Assembly (NCBI GenBank): GCA_005222965.1
Contig: NJBG01000001.1
Coordinates: forward strand, 613,533-677,532
Direction of reading: 5' to 3'
DNA from: Candidatus Woesearchaeota archaeon B3_Woes
GTDB taxonomy: Archaea; Nanobdellota; Nanobdellia; Woesearchaeales; B3-WOES
Length of the DNA: 64,000 nt
The notes under the pieces were generated by a model. That model had not been told where the DNA came from. It did no database searches and was given only the letters and a program-made list of their open reading frames with translations. A program made the translations under genes and the position numbers. This document shows, piece by piece, positions 1-7,205 of the stretch (positions within the stretch are counted from its first letter, which is position 1; every line of letters begins with the position of its first letter).

Positions 1-261
1 GGTAAAAAAGTAAAATTAACTAAATGCAGACTAAAAATAGAAATTGATGGAGATATGGAGATGGATTACACAGGAATGTTTGGAAAATCTAGATTTGGAA
101 AAATGCTGTATAATGTCTATTCTTTATTTATACTAAAAGAAGAAAGAGTAATGTCTGTGTGGTGGGACGAACTTTACTATAGAATCTACAAATTACAAAC
201 AATAGCAAAAGAATATCTTGATATGGAAGCAAAAGGCAATGCATATTATGATATGTATTAA
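1..261 (+). CDS. Conserved hypothetical protein, 5' end outside window
   Basis: The reading frame is open from the first base of the window and ends at 261, giving at least 86 residues, so the true start lies upstream. I do not recognise a function. The visible part resembles the C-terminal half of the next protein: a basic stretch (KVKLTKCRLKIEIDG), then an aromatic-rich helix and a Y-x-I-x-x-L segment. The two are therefore probably tandem paralogs in one transcript, 13 nt apart. It is tryptophan- and tyrosine-rich and has no evident membrane segment or signal peptide. Confidence 0.7.
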   Translation, partial: GKKVKLTKCRLKIEIDGDMEMDYTGMFGKSRFGKMLYNVYSLFILKEERVMSVWWDELYYRIYKLQTIAKEYLDMEAKGNAYYDMY

Positions 262-274
262 TATGGTGATTTAA

Positions 275-820
275 ATGGCTGAAAGAGAAGTTGTAATTGA
301 CAAGATGCGTTTAAGCTATGAAGGCTTATTCAAAGTTTCAGAATTATATAAATTAGTGGATGGTTGGCTAAGGGAAAAAGGATATGATAAAAGAGAGAGA
401 AGAATGATTGAAAACGTAACTAAAGACGGGAAATTTATTGAATGGGAAATGGAACCATGGAAAAAAATAACAGATTATGCTAATAATGTCATTAAATTAA
501 GGATTATTTTAACAGATATAAAAGAAGTTGATGTTGAAGTTGACAAAGTAAAAGTAAAAATGAATCAAGGAAAAGCTGATTTTATTTTTGATGGTTATGT
601 TGAAACAGACTATGAAAACAGATGGGATACAAAACCTTTATTTTATTTTTTAAGAACATTCTTTAATAAATATATATTCAAACCATATACAGAAGGATAT
701 GCAAGCAATGTAATAGGAGATGTAAACGATCTTCACAGCAGAATAAGATCATTCTTAAATCTGTATAGATATAGCGATGTTGCGTGGACTAAACCAGCAA
801 CAACATTTCCAACACATTAA
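275..820 (+). CDS. Conserved hypothetical protein, paralog of the upstream gene
   Basis: This is a 181-residue soluble protein of unknown function. The N-terminal 40 residues are charged and helical (LYKLVDGWLREKGYDKRERR). The middle has alternating beta-like strands (VDVEVDKVKVKMNQGKADF) and the C-terminal part is rich in Y, F and W. The KVKVKMNQGKADFIFDG stretch aligns with KVKLTKCRLKIEIDG in the partial gene upstream, which suggests a duplicated family. A weak GGTGAT motif lies just before the ATG at 275. The gene ends 45 nt before tRNA-Thr. No catalytic motif is visible. Confidence 0.75.
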   Translation: MAEREVVIDKMRLSYEGLFKVSELYKLVDGWLREKGYDKRERRMIENVTKDGKFIEWEMEPWKKITDYANNVIKLRIILTDIKEVDVEVDKVKVKMNQGKADFIFDGYVETDYENRWDTKPLFYFLRTFFNKYIFKPYTEGYASNVIGDVNDLHSRIRSFLNLYRYSDVAWTKPATTFPTH

Positions 821-865
821 GAATTTAGTAAGATTTTTAAATGATATATTAACTCAAATAGATAT

Positions 866-938
866 GCCTCCGTAGCATAGTAGCTATTGCGGCAGACTTG
901 TAATCTGCAGGTCGTGGGTGCAATTCCCATCGGAGGCT
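866..938 (+). tRNA. tRNA-Thr (anticodon TGT)
   Basis: The acceptor stem GCCTCCG (866-872) pairs with CGGAGGC (931-937). The anticodon stem GCAGA/TCTGC encloses the 7-nt loop CTTGTAA, giving anticodon TGT (Thr). The T arm contains GTGGGTGCAATTCCCAT. No intron is present and no CCA is encoded. The discriminator is T, as in archaeal tRNA-Thr. Confidence 0.95.
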
Positions 939-962
939 TTTTATCTTAAAGGAGGTTGTACA

Positions 963-1616
963 ATGAATATAGTTTTTTTAGGACCACCAAGTGTTGGAAA
1001 AGGAACATACACAAGCAGAATTAAAGAAAAATACAGAATCCTTCATATTTCTACAGGAGATATTTTTAGGGAAAATATAAAAAACAACACAAACTTAGGC
1101 CAAGAAGCTAAAAAATATATGGATCAGGGAAAATTAGTCCCTGATGAAGTCACAATAAATATGGTTAAAGATAGGTTATCTAAAGACGACGTTAAAAAAG
1201 GTTATATTCTCGATGGATTTCCAAGAACAACCCCTCAGGCAGAAGCATTAAGCGAATTCTCAAAAATAGATGTTGTAATTAATTTTACTGCAGATGAATC
1301 TGTAATAATACAAAGAGTAGGTGGAAGAATAATCTGCAAAAAATGTAGTGCTATCTTTAATATTAACAATATCCCACCAAAAGTAGAAAATGTTTGCGAC
1401 AAATGTGGTGGTGAATTATACCAAAGAGATGATGATAAACCAGAAGCAGTCAAAAAAAGATTAAAAATTTATGAAGAACAAACAGCACCTTTAATAAAAT
1501 ATTATAAAGAAAAAGGTTTGTTAAAAACAATTGATGCGAATACTGAAGATATAGATAGTATTGTACAAAAAGTAATTAAAATCTTAGATCCTATTCAGGA
1601 AAAATCTGCTTTATAG
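963..1616 (+). CDS. adk: Adenylate kinase (long form with zinc LID)
   Basis: Adenylate kinase interconverts ATP + AMP and 2 ADP in the cytoplasm. The 217-residue protein begins MNIVFLGPPSVGKGT, whose GPPSVGKGT is the P-loop. The NMP-binding part follows (STGDIFREN), then DGFPRT. The LID domain carries two Cys-x2-Cys pairs (CKKC and CDKC), a structural zinc site of the bacterial-type long enzyme rather than the archaeal AdkA type. The ATG at 963 is preferred over an alternative start at 918 because a strong AAAGGAGGT lies 8 nt upstream of 963 and the longer form would overlap tRNA-Thr. The 3' end overlaps truD by 26 nt in convergent orientation. Confidence 0.95.
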   Translation: MNIVFLGPPSVGKGTYTSRIKEKYRILHISTGDIFRENIKNNTNLGQEAKKYMDQGKLVPDEVTINMVKDRLSKDDVKKGYILDGFPRTTPQAEALSEFSKIDVVINFTADESVIIQRVGGRIICKKCSAIFNINNIPPKVENVCDKCGGELYQRDDDKPEAVKKRLKIYEEQTAPLIKYYKEKGLLKTIDANTEDIDSIVQKVIKILDPIQEKSAL

Positions 1617-2478
1617 CTTCAGTAGCATAACTCCCTTTAGACAACATAAACTTTAGAATATATCCTTTTTCTATTTTTTCAATTTCTAAATTCTTAATAT
1701 CTACAAAAACATCTCTTTCATTACCCTCTGAACTTAATTCAGGTATCTGTTTTATAATAAAATCTCTAGTAGTAATTCCCTCCTTATTAAGAATTCCTTT
1801 AATGTTTTCTGTAACTTCAGTACCAAAACCAATTATAGGAAGAGTTTTAGTATTGCATTTTGTGACCATCTCATTCCATAAATAAGATTGATAAGAATGA
1901 ACATACAATTTTAATATTTTTAATGGAATTTTTCTTAAAGCACCAATATAATCAGTTGGTTTTTTTGATAAATATTCTTCAACTAATCTTTCATTATTTT
2001 TAATAATAAGATCTACAGCTTTTTTAAAATCCCTTTTTATAATTAATTTGCCAATCTCTTTATTGTTTTTAGAAAACCGCTGCTCTCCAAAATAATTAAT
2101 CATTTTAGCAATCTTTTTTGGTTTTCTATCTGTTATAACTTTAATAACAAATTCATTTCCTTCTAAATCACCCAAAAGAATTGGATTATCTAAATACCCT
2201 TTAAACTCCAAAAAAATATCCGTTAATTCCAATTCTTTTATTCTAGAATTTTTTATAGAAATATACTGAGTTGTTACAGCAATCTTATCCTTATTCCCAG
2301 CATAACTAATAAACTTTCTAGGTATTCCTAATTTATTAGCAATTGTCTGAACAGCTCTTTCAGTTGTATAATCCCTTTTCTTAAGCAAAAAAACAGAATA
2401 AACCCCTTTATCATTTAATCTAATATTTGTTATTTCATTTACTACAAAATCTTCTGGTTTCTTCTTTATTCTATACAT
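1591..2478 (-). CDS. truD: tRNA pseudouridine(13) synthase TruD, short form
   Basis: TruD isomerises U13 of tRNA to pseudouridine. The protein starts MYRIKKKPEDFVVNEI, the family N-terminus. It has the catalytic GxKD-type motif as AGNKDKIAVTTQ (around residue 62) and a NYFGEQRFS motif near 130. At 295 residues it is much shorter than typical archaeal TruD (about 400), apparently because the inserted TRUD domain is reduced; the C-terminal LKFMLSKGSYAT motif is present. It is monocistronic, convergent with adk (26-nt overlap), and its start lies 45 nt from tRNA-Arg on the opposite strand. Confidence 0.92.
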   Translation of the reverse strand: MYRIKKKPEDFVVNEITNIRLNDKGVYSVFLLKKRDYTTERAVQTIANKLGIPRKFISYAGNKDKIAVTTQYISIKNSRIKELELTDIFLEFKGYLDNPILLGDLEGNEFVIKVITDRKPKKIAKMINYFGEQRFSKNNKEIGKLIIKRDFKKAVDLIIKNNERLVEEYLSKKPTDYIGALRKIPLKILKLYVHSYQSYLWNEMVTKCNTKTLPIIGFGTEVTENIKGILNKEGITTRDFIIKQIPELSSEGNERDVFVDIKNLEIEKIEKGYILKFMLSKGSYATEAIKQIFPE

Positions 2479-2523
2479 AATAATGAAAAGCTTATTAAAA
2501 CAATATAAATTTATTCATTATAT

Positions 2524-2613
2524 GCGCCCGTAGCTCAGTCTGGATAGAGCGATTCCCTCCTAATATTATCAGAAGAGAGGAATAGGTCGGGGGTTCAAAT
2601 CCTCCTGGGCGCG
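2524..2613 (+). tRNA. tRNA-Arg (anticodon CCT) with a 15-nt intron
   Basis: The acceptor GCGCCCG (2524-2530) pairs with TGGGCGC (2606-2612) and the discriminator is G. The D stem is GCTC/GAGC and the T stem GGGGG/CCTCC. The anticodon stem ATTCC/GGAAT encloses 22 nt, which is a 7-nt loop CTCCTAA plus about 15 nt of intron (2563-2577) at the canonical 37/38 position. Removing it gives anticodon CCT. The central BHB helix would contain one mismatch (CTCC with GAAG), so the exact cut sites are inferred. Confidence 0.88.
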
Positions 2614-2682
2614 TTTATCTTAATAAGTGAGCTTGACGAGTAAAGCTAGGAAACCCACAAAGTGTCAAGTGATTTTGCACTT

Positions 2683-2704
2683 GGTTTATATCCTCCTGGG
2701 TGCG
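2683..2704 (+). repeat. Degenerate copy of the tRNA-Arg 3' tail
   Basis: The segment ending TATCCTCCTGGGTGCG repeats the T-stem 3' strand, acceptor 3' strand and discriminator of the neighbouring tRNA-Arg (AATCCTCCTGGGCGCG at 2598-2613), followed by the same GTTTA. It lies 70 nt downstream in the same orientation. No 5' tRNA half is present. The intervening bases contain a small perfect hairpin (CAAGTG and CACTTG) but nothing I can name. It may be a partial duplication or an old integration scar at a tRNA 3' end. Confidence 0.55.
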
Positions 2705-2705
2705 T

Positions 2706-4103
2706 TTAAACCAATTTCTTAAGAATATCCATAACTGTTTTGCCATCAACCTTTCCTTTGTATTTGCCCATAACAATTCCCATATAAGCTCCAATACTTA
2801 ACCCTGGCTTTCCTTCAACAATCTTTTTAATTTCTTTTTCTAAATCACCTTTTGAAGCTGATTTATACTTTTTAACATCAAACTTGCCTTTTGAATGATC
2901 AACTATAACTTCTGCAATCATATTTTTTGATATTTGACCTTTATCTACATATAACAACACTTCTAAAACCAGTTTATCAGTCAATTTATCAAAATCAACA
3001 TTATACTTTTTACTAATATCTTTAAGAGAAGTAAAAATTGACGCGATATAAGAAGGCTTTAAATTTTTAAATCTTTTTACAGCATCTTCAAACACATCTG
3101 CGTTGTTTTTTGCAAAATAATTAGCTAAATCTCTATTTAAACCTAATTTTTCAAACCTTTTTGCTTTTTCATGAATCAATTCAGGAGCATCTGCTATATC
3201 TTTTACAGAAACCTTTAACGGAATAACATCTGTTTCAGGATACATCCTCGCCCCACCAGGCATAGGCCTTAAATAATTTGTAGTTCCATCAGAATTAACC
3301 TTTCTAACTTCAGGAGAAGATTTACTAAGTTTAATTTGCCGATTAACCTCTTTCTCAATTATAATTAGTATTGATCTTAAATCCTGGAAACCTTTCATCT
3401 CAACTCTTGATTTGCCCTTAATAGAAACATTCACATCTTGTCGTATGGTTCCAATACCTCTCTTAACTTTTCCAGTACTCCTTAAAATCATGCCAATCTT
3501 CTCAGCAACCTCTTTTGCATGTTCATTATCTTTTATATCAGGATCAGTTGCTATCTCTATTAATGGTATCCCTAATCTGTCTAATCTATACTTTGTATAT
3601 TCTTTAGTTTCCTCTGCTTTTTGAGCAGCCTCTTCTTCCAAACAAATAGTTGGAATTCCAACATTGCCTTTTGAAGTTTCTACAACACCACCATAAGCAA
3701 CCAAAGCAGTTCTCTGAAAACCAGAAACATTACTCCCATCAATAACCGTCTTCCTCATAACTTGTATTTCATCAACAATTTTGGCTTTTAACATCAAAGC
3801 AACCTGTAGTACAACATCAACAGCTTCTTTATTTATTGAGTGTGGTGGCTCTTCATCCATCTCAACTAAACAACAATCTTTAGAATCAGCTTCATAAATG
3901 AATTTTTTAGATTTCTCCATCTCATATTTTGCAGTAATATCAATCTCTCCTGTTTCTCCAACAACAGCTCTTAATCTCCTTTCAAAATGAACATCAGGTT
4001 TTTCCTTAGAATTAATAGTATGACAATCACAAAACAATTTTTTACCTTCTAATTGTTGATGTATCTCTAATCCACATTTAAATCCTAATTTCTGATAATC
4101 CAT
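2706..4103 (-). CDS. gatE: Glu-tRNA(Gln) amidotransferase subunit E, compact form
   Basis: With GatD, this converts mischarged Glu-tRNA(Gln) to Gln-tRNA(Gln), supplying Gln-tRNA in archaea. The N-terminus MDYQKLGFKCGLEIHQQL is the GatE signature, and the LFCDCHT zinc-type cysteines follow. The central ARMYPETDVIPL motif and a C-terminal helical YqeY-like tail are visible. At 465 residues it lacks the roughly 150-residue AspRS-like GAD insertion that GatE normally carries after the YPETD motif, so in length it resembles GatB. The adjacent gatD and the HQQL motif nevertheless support GatE. It starts 3 nt after gatD stops, so the pair is an operon. Confidence 0.92.
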   Translation of the reverse strand: MDYQKLGFKCGLEIHQQLEGKKLFCDCHTINSKEKPDVHFERRLRAVVGETGEIDITAKYEMEKSKKFIYEADSKDCCLVEMDEEPPHSINKEAVDVVLQVALMLKAKIVDEIQVMRKTVIDGSNVSGFQRTALVAYGGVVETSKGNVGIPTICLEEEAAQKAEETKEYTKYRLDRLGIPLIEIATDPDIKDNEHAKEVAEKIGMILRSTGKVKRGIGTIRQDVNVSIKGKSRVEMKGFQDLRSILIIIEKEVNRQIKLSKSSPEVRKVNSDGTTNYLRPMPGGARMYPETDVIPLKVSVKDIADAPELIHEKAKRFEKLGLNRDLANYFAKNNADVFEDAVKRFKNLKPSYIASIFTSLKDISKKYNVDFDKLTDKLVLEVLLYVDKGQISKNMIAEVIVDHSKGKFDVKKYKSASKGDLEKEIKKIVEGKPGLSIGAYMGIVMGKYKGKVDGKTVMDILKKLV

Positions 4104-4106
4104 TTT

Positions 4107-5387
4107 TTAATATAAGAAGCTTTTTTCATCACTTCTTTCTGTAATCTCTCCAGAAACATTAGTCAACATTAATTCCTTTACCTTGTCTAAATCTTTTGTT
4201 TGTGATAGCACAAAACCCAACTTAACATAAGCTACTTCAGGCAACATATCCTCTACAAAAATACATTTTAATTTAATTGAGAGTATTCTTAAAGCAGAAT
4301 AAACTAATGGATGGACCCTTCCATATAAAGTTTGGGAAGCAATTACAATAGGAATTTTTGCTTTAATCGCTTTTTCTATGTTAGGATATAATTTTTGAGG
4401 TGCATGACCTAAAGCAGTTGCACTTAAAACAATTCCTTTAACACCTTTTTTTACATAAAAATCAACTATTTCTGGATCCATTCCAGGATAAACATTGATT
4501 AAAGCAACCTTTTCTTCAAACTTATCAATAGCTTTAACCTTAGATTTACCTCTTTTCATAAAATTCTGATTCACTACTTCTATTTTTCCATTTTCAAACA
4601 CTTTTGCTAATGGTAATTCATTCATAGGCCTAAAAGCATCTCTTTTTGAAGTATGCATTTTACGAACATTTGTACCTCTGATCAATAAACAATAATCATC
4701 ACTTGTTGTTCCATGCATACAAGTCATAACTTCAGCACCATCAAATTTAGCAGCAGCTGTCACAGCACAAATCAAATTCATAAAAGCATCAGAACTTCCT
4801 CTATCAATACTTCTCTGAGCAGCTGTTAATACAACTGGTTTAGATAAATCTTTTAATAAAAATGATAGCGCAGCTGATGTAAAATGCAATGTATCTGTTC
4901 CTTGTGTTACAACAACACCATCTGCACCAGAGTTAAGCTCTTTCTCAACCTCTTTTGCAATTAAGACCCAATCTTTTCCATTCATATCCTCAGACATCAC
5001 AGATAGTATTTTTTTAGCTTTTAAATTAGCAATCTCAACTAATTCAGGGCACATAGAAACAAAATCTTCTGCAGTATAATCAGCATAAACACCACCTGTT
5101 TTGTAATCAATTTTTGAGGAAATTGTACCTCCTGTTGACAATATAGTTACATTAGGCAAACCTTTTTTTGGTTTTAATTCTGATTTTGAAGCTTTCTTAG
5201 GAGAATATTTTTTTACTAACTCCACCTTTTTTATCTTCTTATTATTAATACCAATATTATATCCATTATCCAGTTTAATAACAGTAATGTCCTTCTCAAG
5301 AACATCTGGACGAGGCATTAAAATACCTTCAAACACACCATCTTTTGTTGTAATCTTTACTAAATCGCCTGCTTTTGTATCTGCCAT
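4107..5387 (-). CDS. gatD: Glu-tRNA(Gln) amidotransferase subunit D
   Basis: GatD is the asparaginase-like subunit that releases ammonia from an amide donor for the GatDE transamidation. Residues 1-65 form the small beta domain typical of GatD (AGDLVKITTKDGVFEGILMP). The type I asparaginase domain begins near residue 78. ILSTGGTISS holds the nucleophilic Thr, VVTQGTDTLHFT the second Thr-Asp pair, and VVLTAAQRS follows. The length of 426 aa is normal. It is the first gene of the gatD-gatE operon and diverges from the YjbQ gene across an AT-rich promoter region at 5388-5477. Confidence 0.95.
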   Translation of the reverse strand: MADTKAGDLVKITTKDGVFEGILMPRPDVLEKDITVIKLDNGYNIGINNKKIKKVELVKKYSPKKASKSELKPKKGLPNVTILSTGGTISSKIDYKTGGVYADYTAEDFVSMCPELVEIANLKAKKILSVMSEDMNGKDWVLIAKEVEKELNSGADGVVVTQGTDTLHFTSAALSFLLKDLSKPVVLTAAQRSIDRGSSDAFMNLICAVTAAAKFDGAEVMTCMHGTTSDDYCLLIRGTNVRKMHTSKRDAFRPMNELPLAKVFENGKIEVVNQNFMKRGKSKVKAIDKFEEKVALINVYPGMDPEIVDFYVKKGVKGIVLSATALGHAPQKLYPNIEKAIKAKIPIVIASQTLYGRVHPLVYSALRILSIKLKCIFVEDMLPEVAYVKLGFVLSQTKDLDKVKELMLTNVSGEITERSDEKSFLY

Positions 5388-5477
5388 ATAAACTAATTAG
5401 ATTGTTTAGTTATTTAAGTATTTTGGTTCTTTATTAATTCATAACGTTTTTATATTACTGATTTGAATATTGTTCTA

Positions 5478-5987
5478 ATGAATTTCATATCTAAATCAAA
5501 AACATTTGATTATAAAACCAAAAAAAGACTGGATTTCATCACAATTACTTCTAATATTGAAGATTTTATTAAAGAATCCAATATTGATTCTGGTTTTGTT
5601 GTTATTCAAACACACCACACAACATGCAGCGTGTGGGTTAATGAAAACGAAAAAAAACTAATAGGAGAAAAAGGAGACCTTCAAAAAATTTTAGACAATT
5701 TTGCAGATCCTAATGCCGAATATGGTCATAATGATATAAAAGATTCTAATAATCCAAATGGAAAACGCAATACACATTTATGCGAACCAGATTCTTGTGG
5801 AATCATTTCTGAATGTAAAAATGGCCATGCACACTCCCAAGGAATGATCTTACCTTGTTCAATAATATTAATCATAAAAGACGGCAAACTTGCTAAAGGA
5901 AGATGGCAGGAGATTATGTTAGTAGAACTAGATCATAATAGAGAAAGAAAAGTTACAGTTTTAGTCCAAGGATCAGAAAAATCATAA
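5478..5987 (+). CDS. YjbQ/UPF0047 family protein
   Basis: Members of this family are small beta-sandwich proteins. Some have been reported to have thiamine-phosphate synthase activity, but the physiological role is unclear. The protein has the family motifs HTTCSVWVNE near residue 47 and NGHAHSQGMILP around 116, followed by GRWQEIMLVELDHNRERKV at the C-terminus. The His residues of the first and second motifs form the usual putative metal site. I take the ATG at 5478 (169 aa) rather than an in-frame TTG 15 nt upstream. The 3' end overlaps the Nif3-like gene by 6 nt in convergent orientation. Confidence 0.85.
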   Translation: MNFISKSKTFDYKTKKRLDFITITSNIEDFIKESNIDSGFVVIQTHHTTCSVWVNENEKKLIGEKGDLQKILDNFADPNAEYGHNDIKDSNNPNGKRNTHLCEPDSCGIISECKNGHAHSQGMILPCSIILIIKDGKLAKGRWQEIMLVELDHNRERKVTVLVQGSEKS

Positions 5988-6734
5988 ATCTGCTTTATTA
6001 TCTATAAATACAGTCTGTACATTAAATCTTTCTTTTATAAAGGGTATCAATAACTTCAAACCAACAGTTTCTGTTGCATAATGCCCTCCAACAATCATAC
6101 TTAATTTATAATCTCTAGCTCTATTATATTCACCTAAATTAATTTCTCCAACTAAAAAACAATCTAACTTTTCTTTTACATTATCTTCTATTGATGCTGC
6201 TCCTGCACCAGAAACAATACCAATTGATTTTATTTTTGTTTTTCCAAAAGAAAAAATTCTACACTTTGTTTTCAATTCTTTGTTTAATATATCTGAAATT
6301 TGATTAAGGGTTTTAGGTTTATCAAATATACCTTTATAACCTATCTTAAAACCATGATAAGAACCAAATCTTTTTATTTTACTTAACTCTAAAATTTTAG
6401 CTAATCCAATATTATGCCCATATTTATGATTTCTATCTAAAGGCAAATGTGCCCCATATAAAGAAATTTTATTTTTTTTAAGAAAATTTTCTCTATCTTT
6501 AGTCAATTTTATATATTTTTGAGGTTTCCACTTAATCCCATGATGAACAATCAATAAATCAACTTTAGCTTTTTTCGCTTTTTCAAAAGTAGACAAACAA
6601 CCATCAACTGCAAATCCAATTTTTTTAACTTCAGATTTACATTTAACCTGTAAACCATTCCTCGAACTATCTGATATTCTCTTAACTTCTAATTCTCTAT
6701 CAAGAAATCTCTTTATTTGAGTTAATTTTGCCAT
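5982..6734 (-). CDS. Nif3-like dinuclear metal-binding protein (GCH1 type 2-like)
   Basis: The Nif3/YbgI family comprises widely conserved proteins that bind two metal ions. Their enzymatic role is not settled, although some are annotated as GTP cyclohydrolase type 2. The metal ligands are visible as LLIVHHGIKW (near residue 62), GAHLPLDRN and, at the C-terminus, VGGHYATETVG. The length of 250 aa suits the single-domain form. I choose the ATG giving MAKLTQIKRFL because an upstream extension would overlap the Nudix promoter and does not look like the family N-terminus. The gene diverges from the Nudix gene 51 nt away. Confidence 0.85.
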   Translation of the reverse strand: MAKLTQIKRFLDRELEVKRISDSSRNGLQVKCKSEVKKIGFAVDGCLSTFEKAKKAKVDLLIVHHGIKWKPQKYIKLTKDRENFLKKNKISLYGAHLPLDRNHKYGHNIGLAKILELSKIKRFGSYHGFKIGYKGIFDKPKTLNQISDILNKELKTKCRIFSFGKTKIKSIGIVSGAGAASIEDNVKEKLDCFLVGEINLGEYNRARDYKLSMIVGGHYATETVGLKLLIPFIKERFNVQTVFIDNKADL

Positions 6735-6785
6735 AAATAAATGATAGAACAAAACTTTATAAACTTTAACATTTTCACCAGATTT

Positions 6786-7205
6786 ATGGAAAATAAAAAA
6801 CACATTGTTGCTATTAATGCTTTTATTAAAAGCAAATCAGGAGATAAATTCTTGATAGTTAAAAGGAATAAAGATGAGATTGCTTATCCAGGAAAATGGG
6901 TTTTTCCTGGTGGAAAATCTGAAAAAGGTGAAACAATTATGGATGTTCTTAAAAGAGAGGTACTAGAAGAAGTAGGTTTAGAAATAGAGGACAACAAAAG
7001 ATACATAAAAGATTTTACTTTTGTAAGACCCGATGGTCACAATGTTATTGGTTTTTGCTTTGAAATTAAATCTAAATCAGATGATGTTAAACTTTCAAAT
7101 GATTTTGAAGACTTCAAATGGATAACACCAGAAGAACTTTCTAATTTTGACCATATTAAAGGCATGGAAAAAGAAGTTGAAATTGTATTTAACCAAAATA
7201 ACTAG
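6786..7205 (+). CDS. Nudix hydrolase
   Basis: This enzyme is predicted to hydrolyse a nucleoside diphosphate linked to another group, as in housecleaning or sugar-nucleotide pools; the substrate cannot be read from sequence. The Nudix box is complete between residues 43 and 65: GGKSEKGET, then REVLEEVGL, including the REVLEE metal-binding helix. The 139-residue start at 6786 (MENKKHIV) is chosen because it begins just before the first beta strand. It overlaps the end of the CDC48 gene by 17 nt in convergent orientation. Confidence 0.9.
   Translation: MENKKHIVAINAFIKSKSGDKFLIVKRNKDEIAYPGKWVFPGGKSEKGETIMDVLKREVLEEVGLEIEDNKRYIKDFTFVRPDGHNVIGFCFEIKSKSDDVKLSNDFEDFKWITPEELSNFDHIKGMEKEVEIVFNQNN

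Noticed and set aside
918-962. Upstream extension of adenylate kinase
   Set aside because: It overlaps tRNA-Thr and lacks a ribosome site, whereas the ATG at 963 has a strong AAAGGAGGT.
2614-2705. Second tRNA or C/D box RNA after tRNA-Arg
   Set aside because: Only the last about 20 bases resemble a tRNA tail; there is no 5' half, and no C or D box motifs were found.
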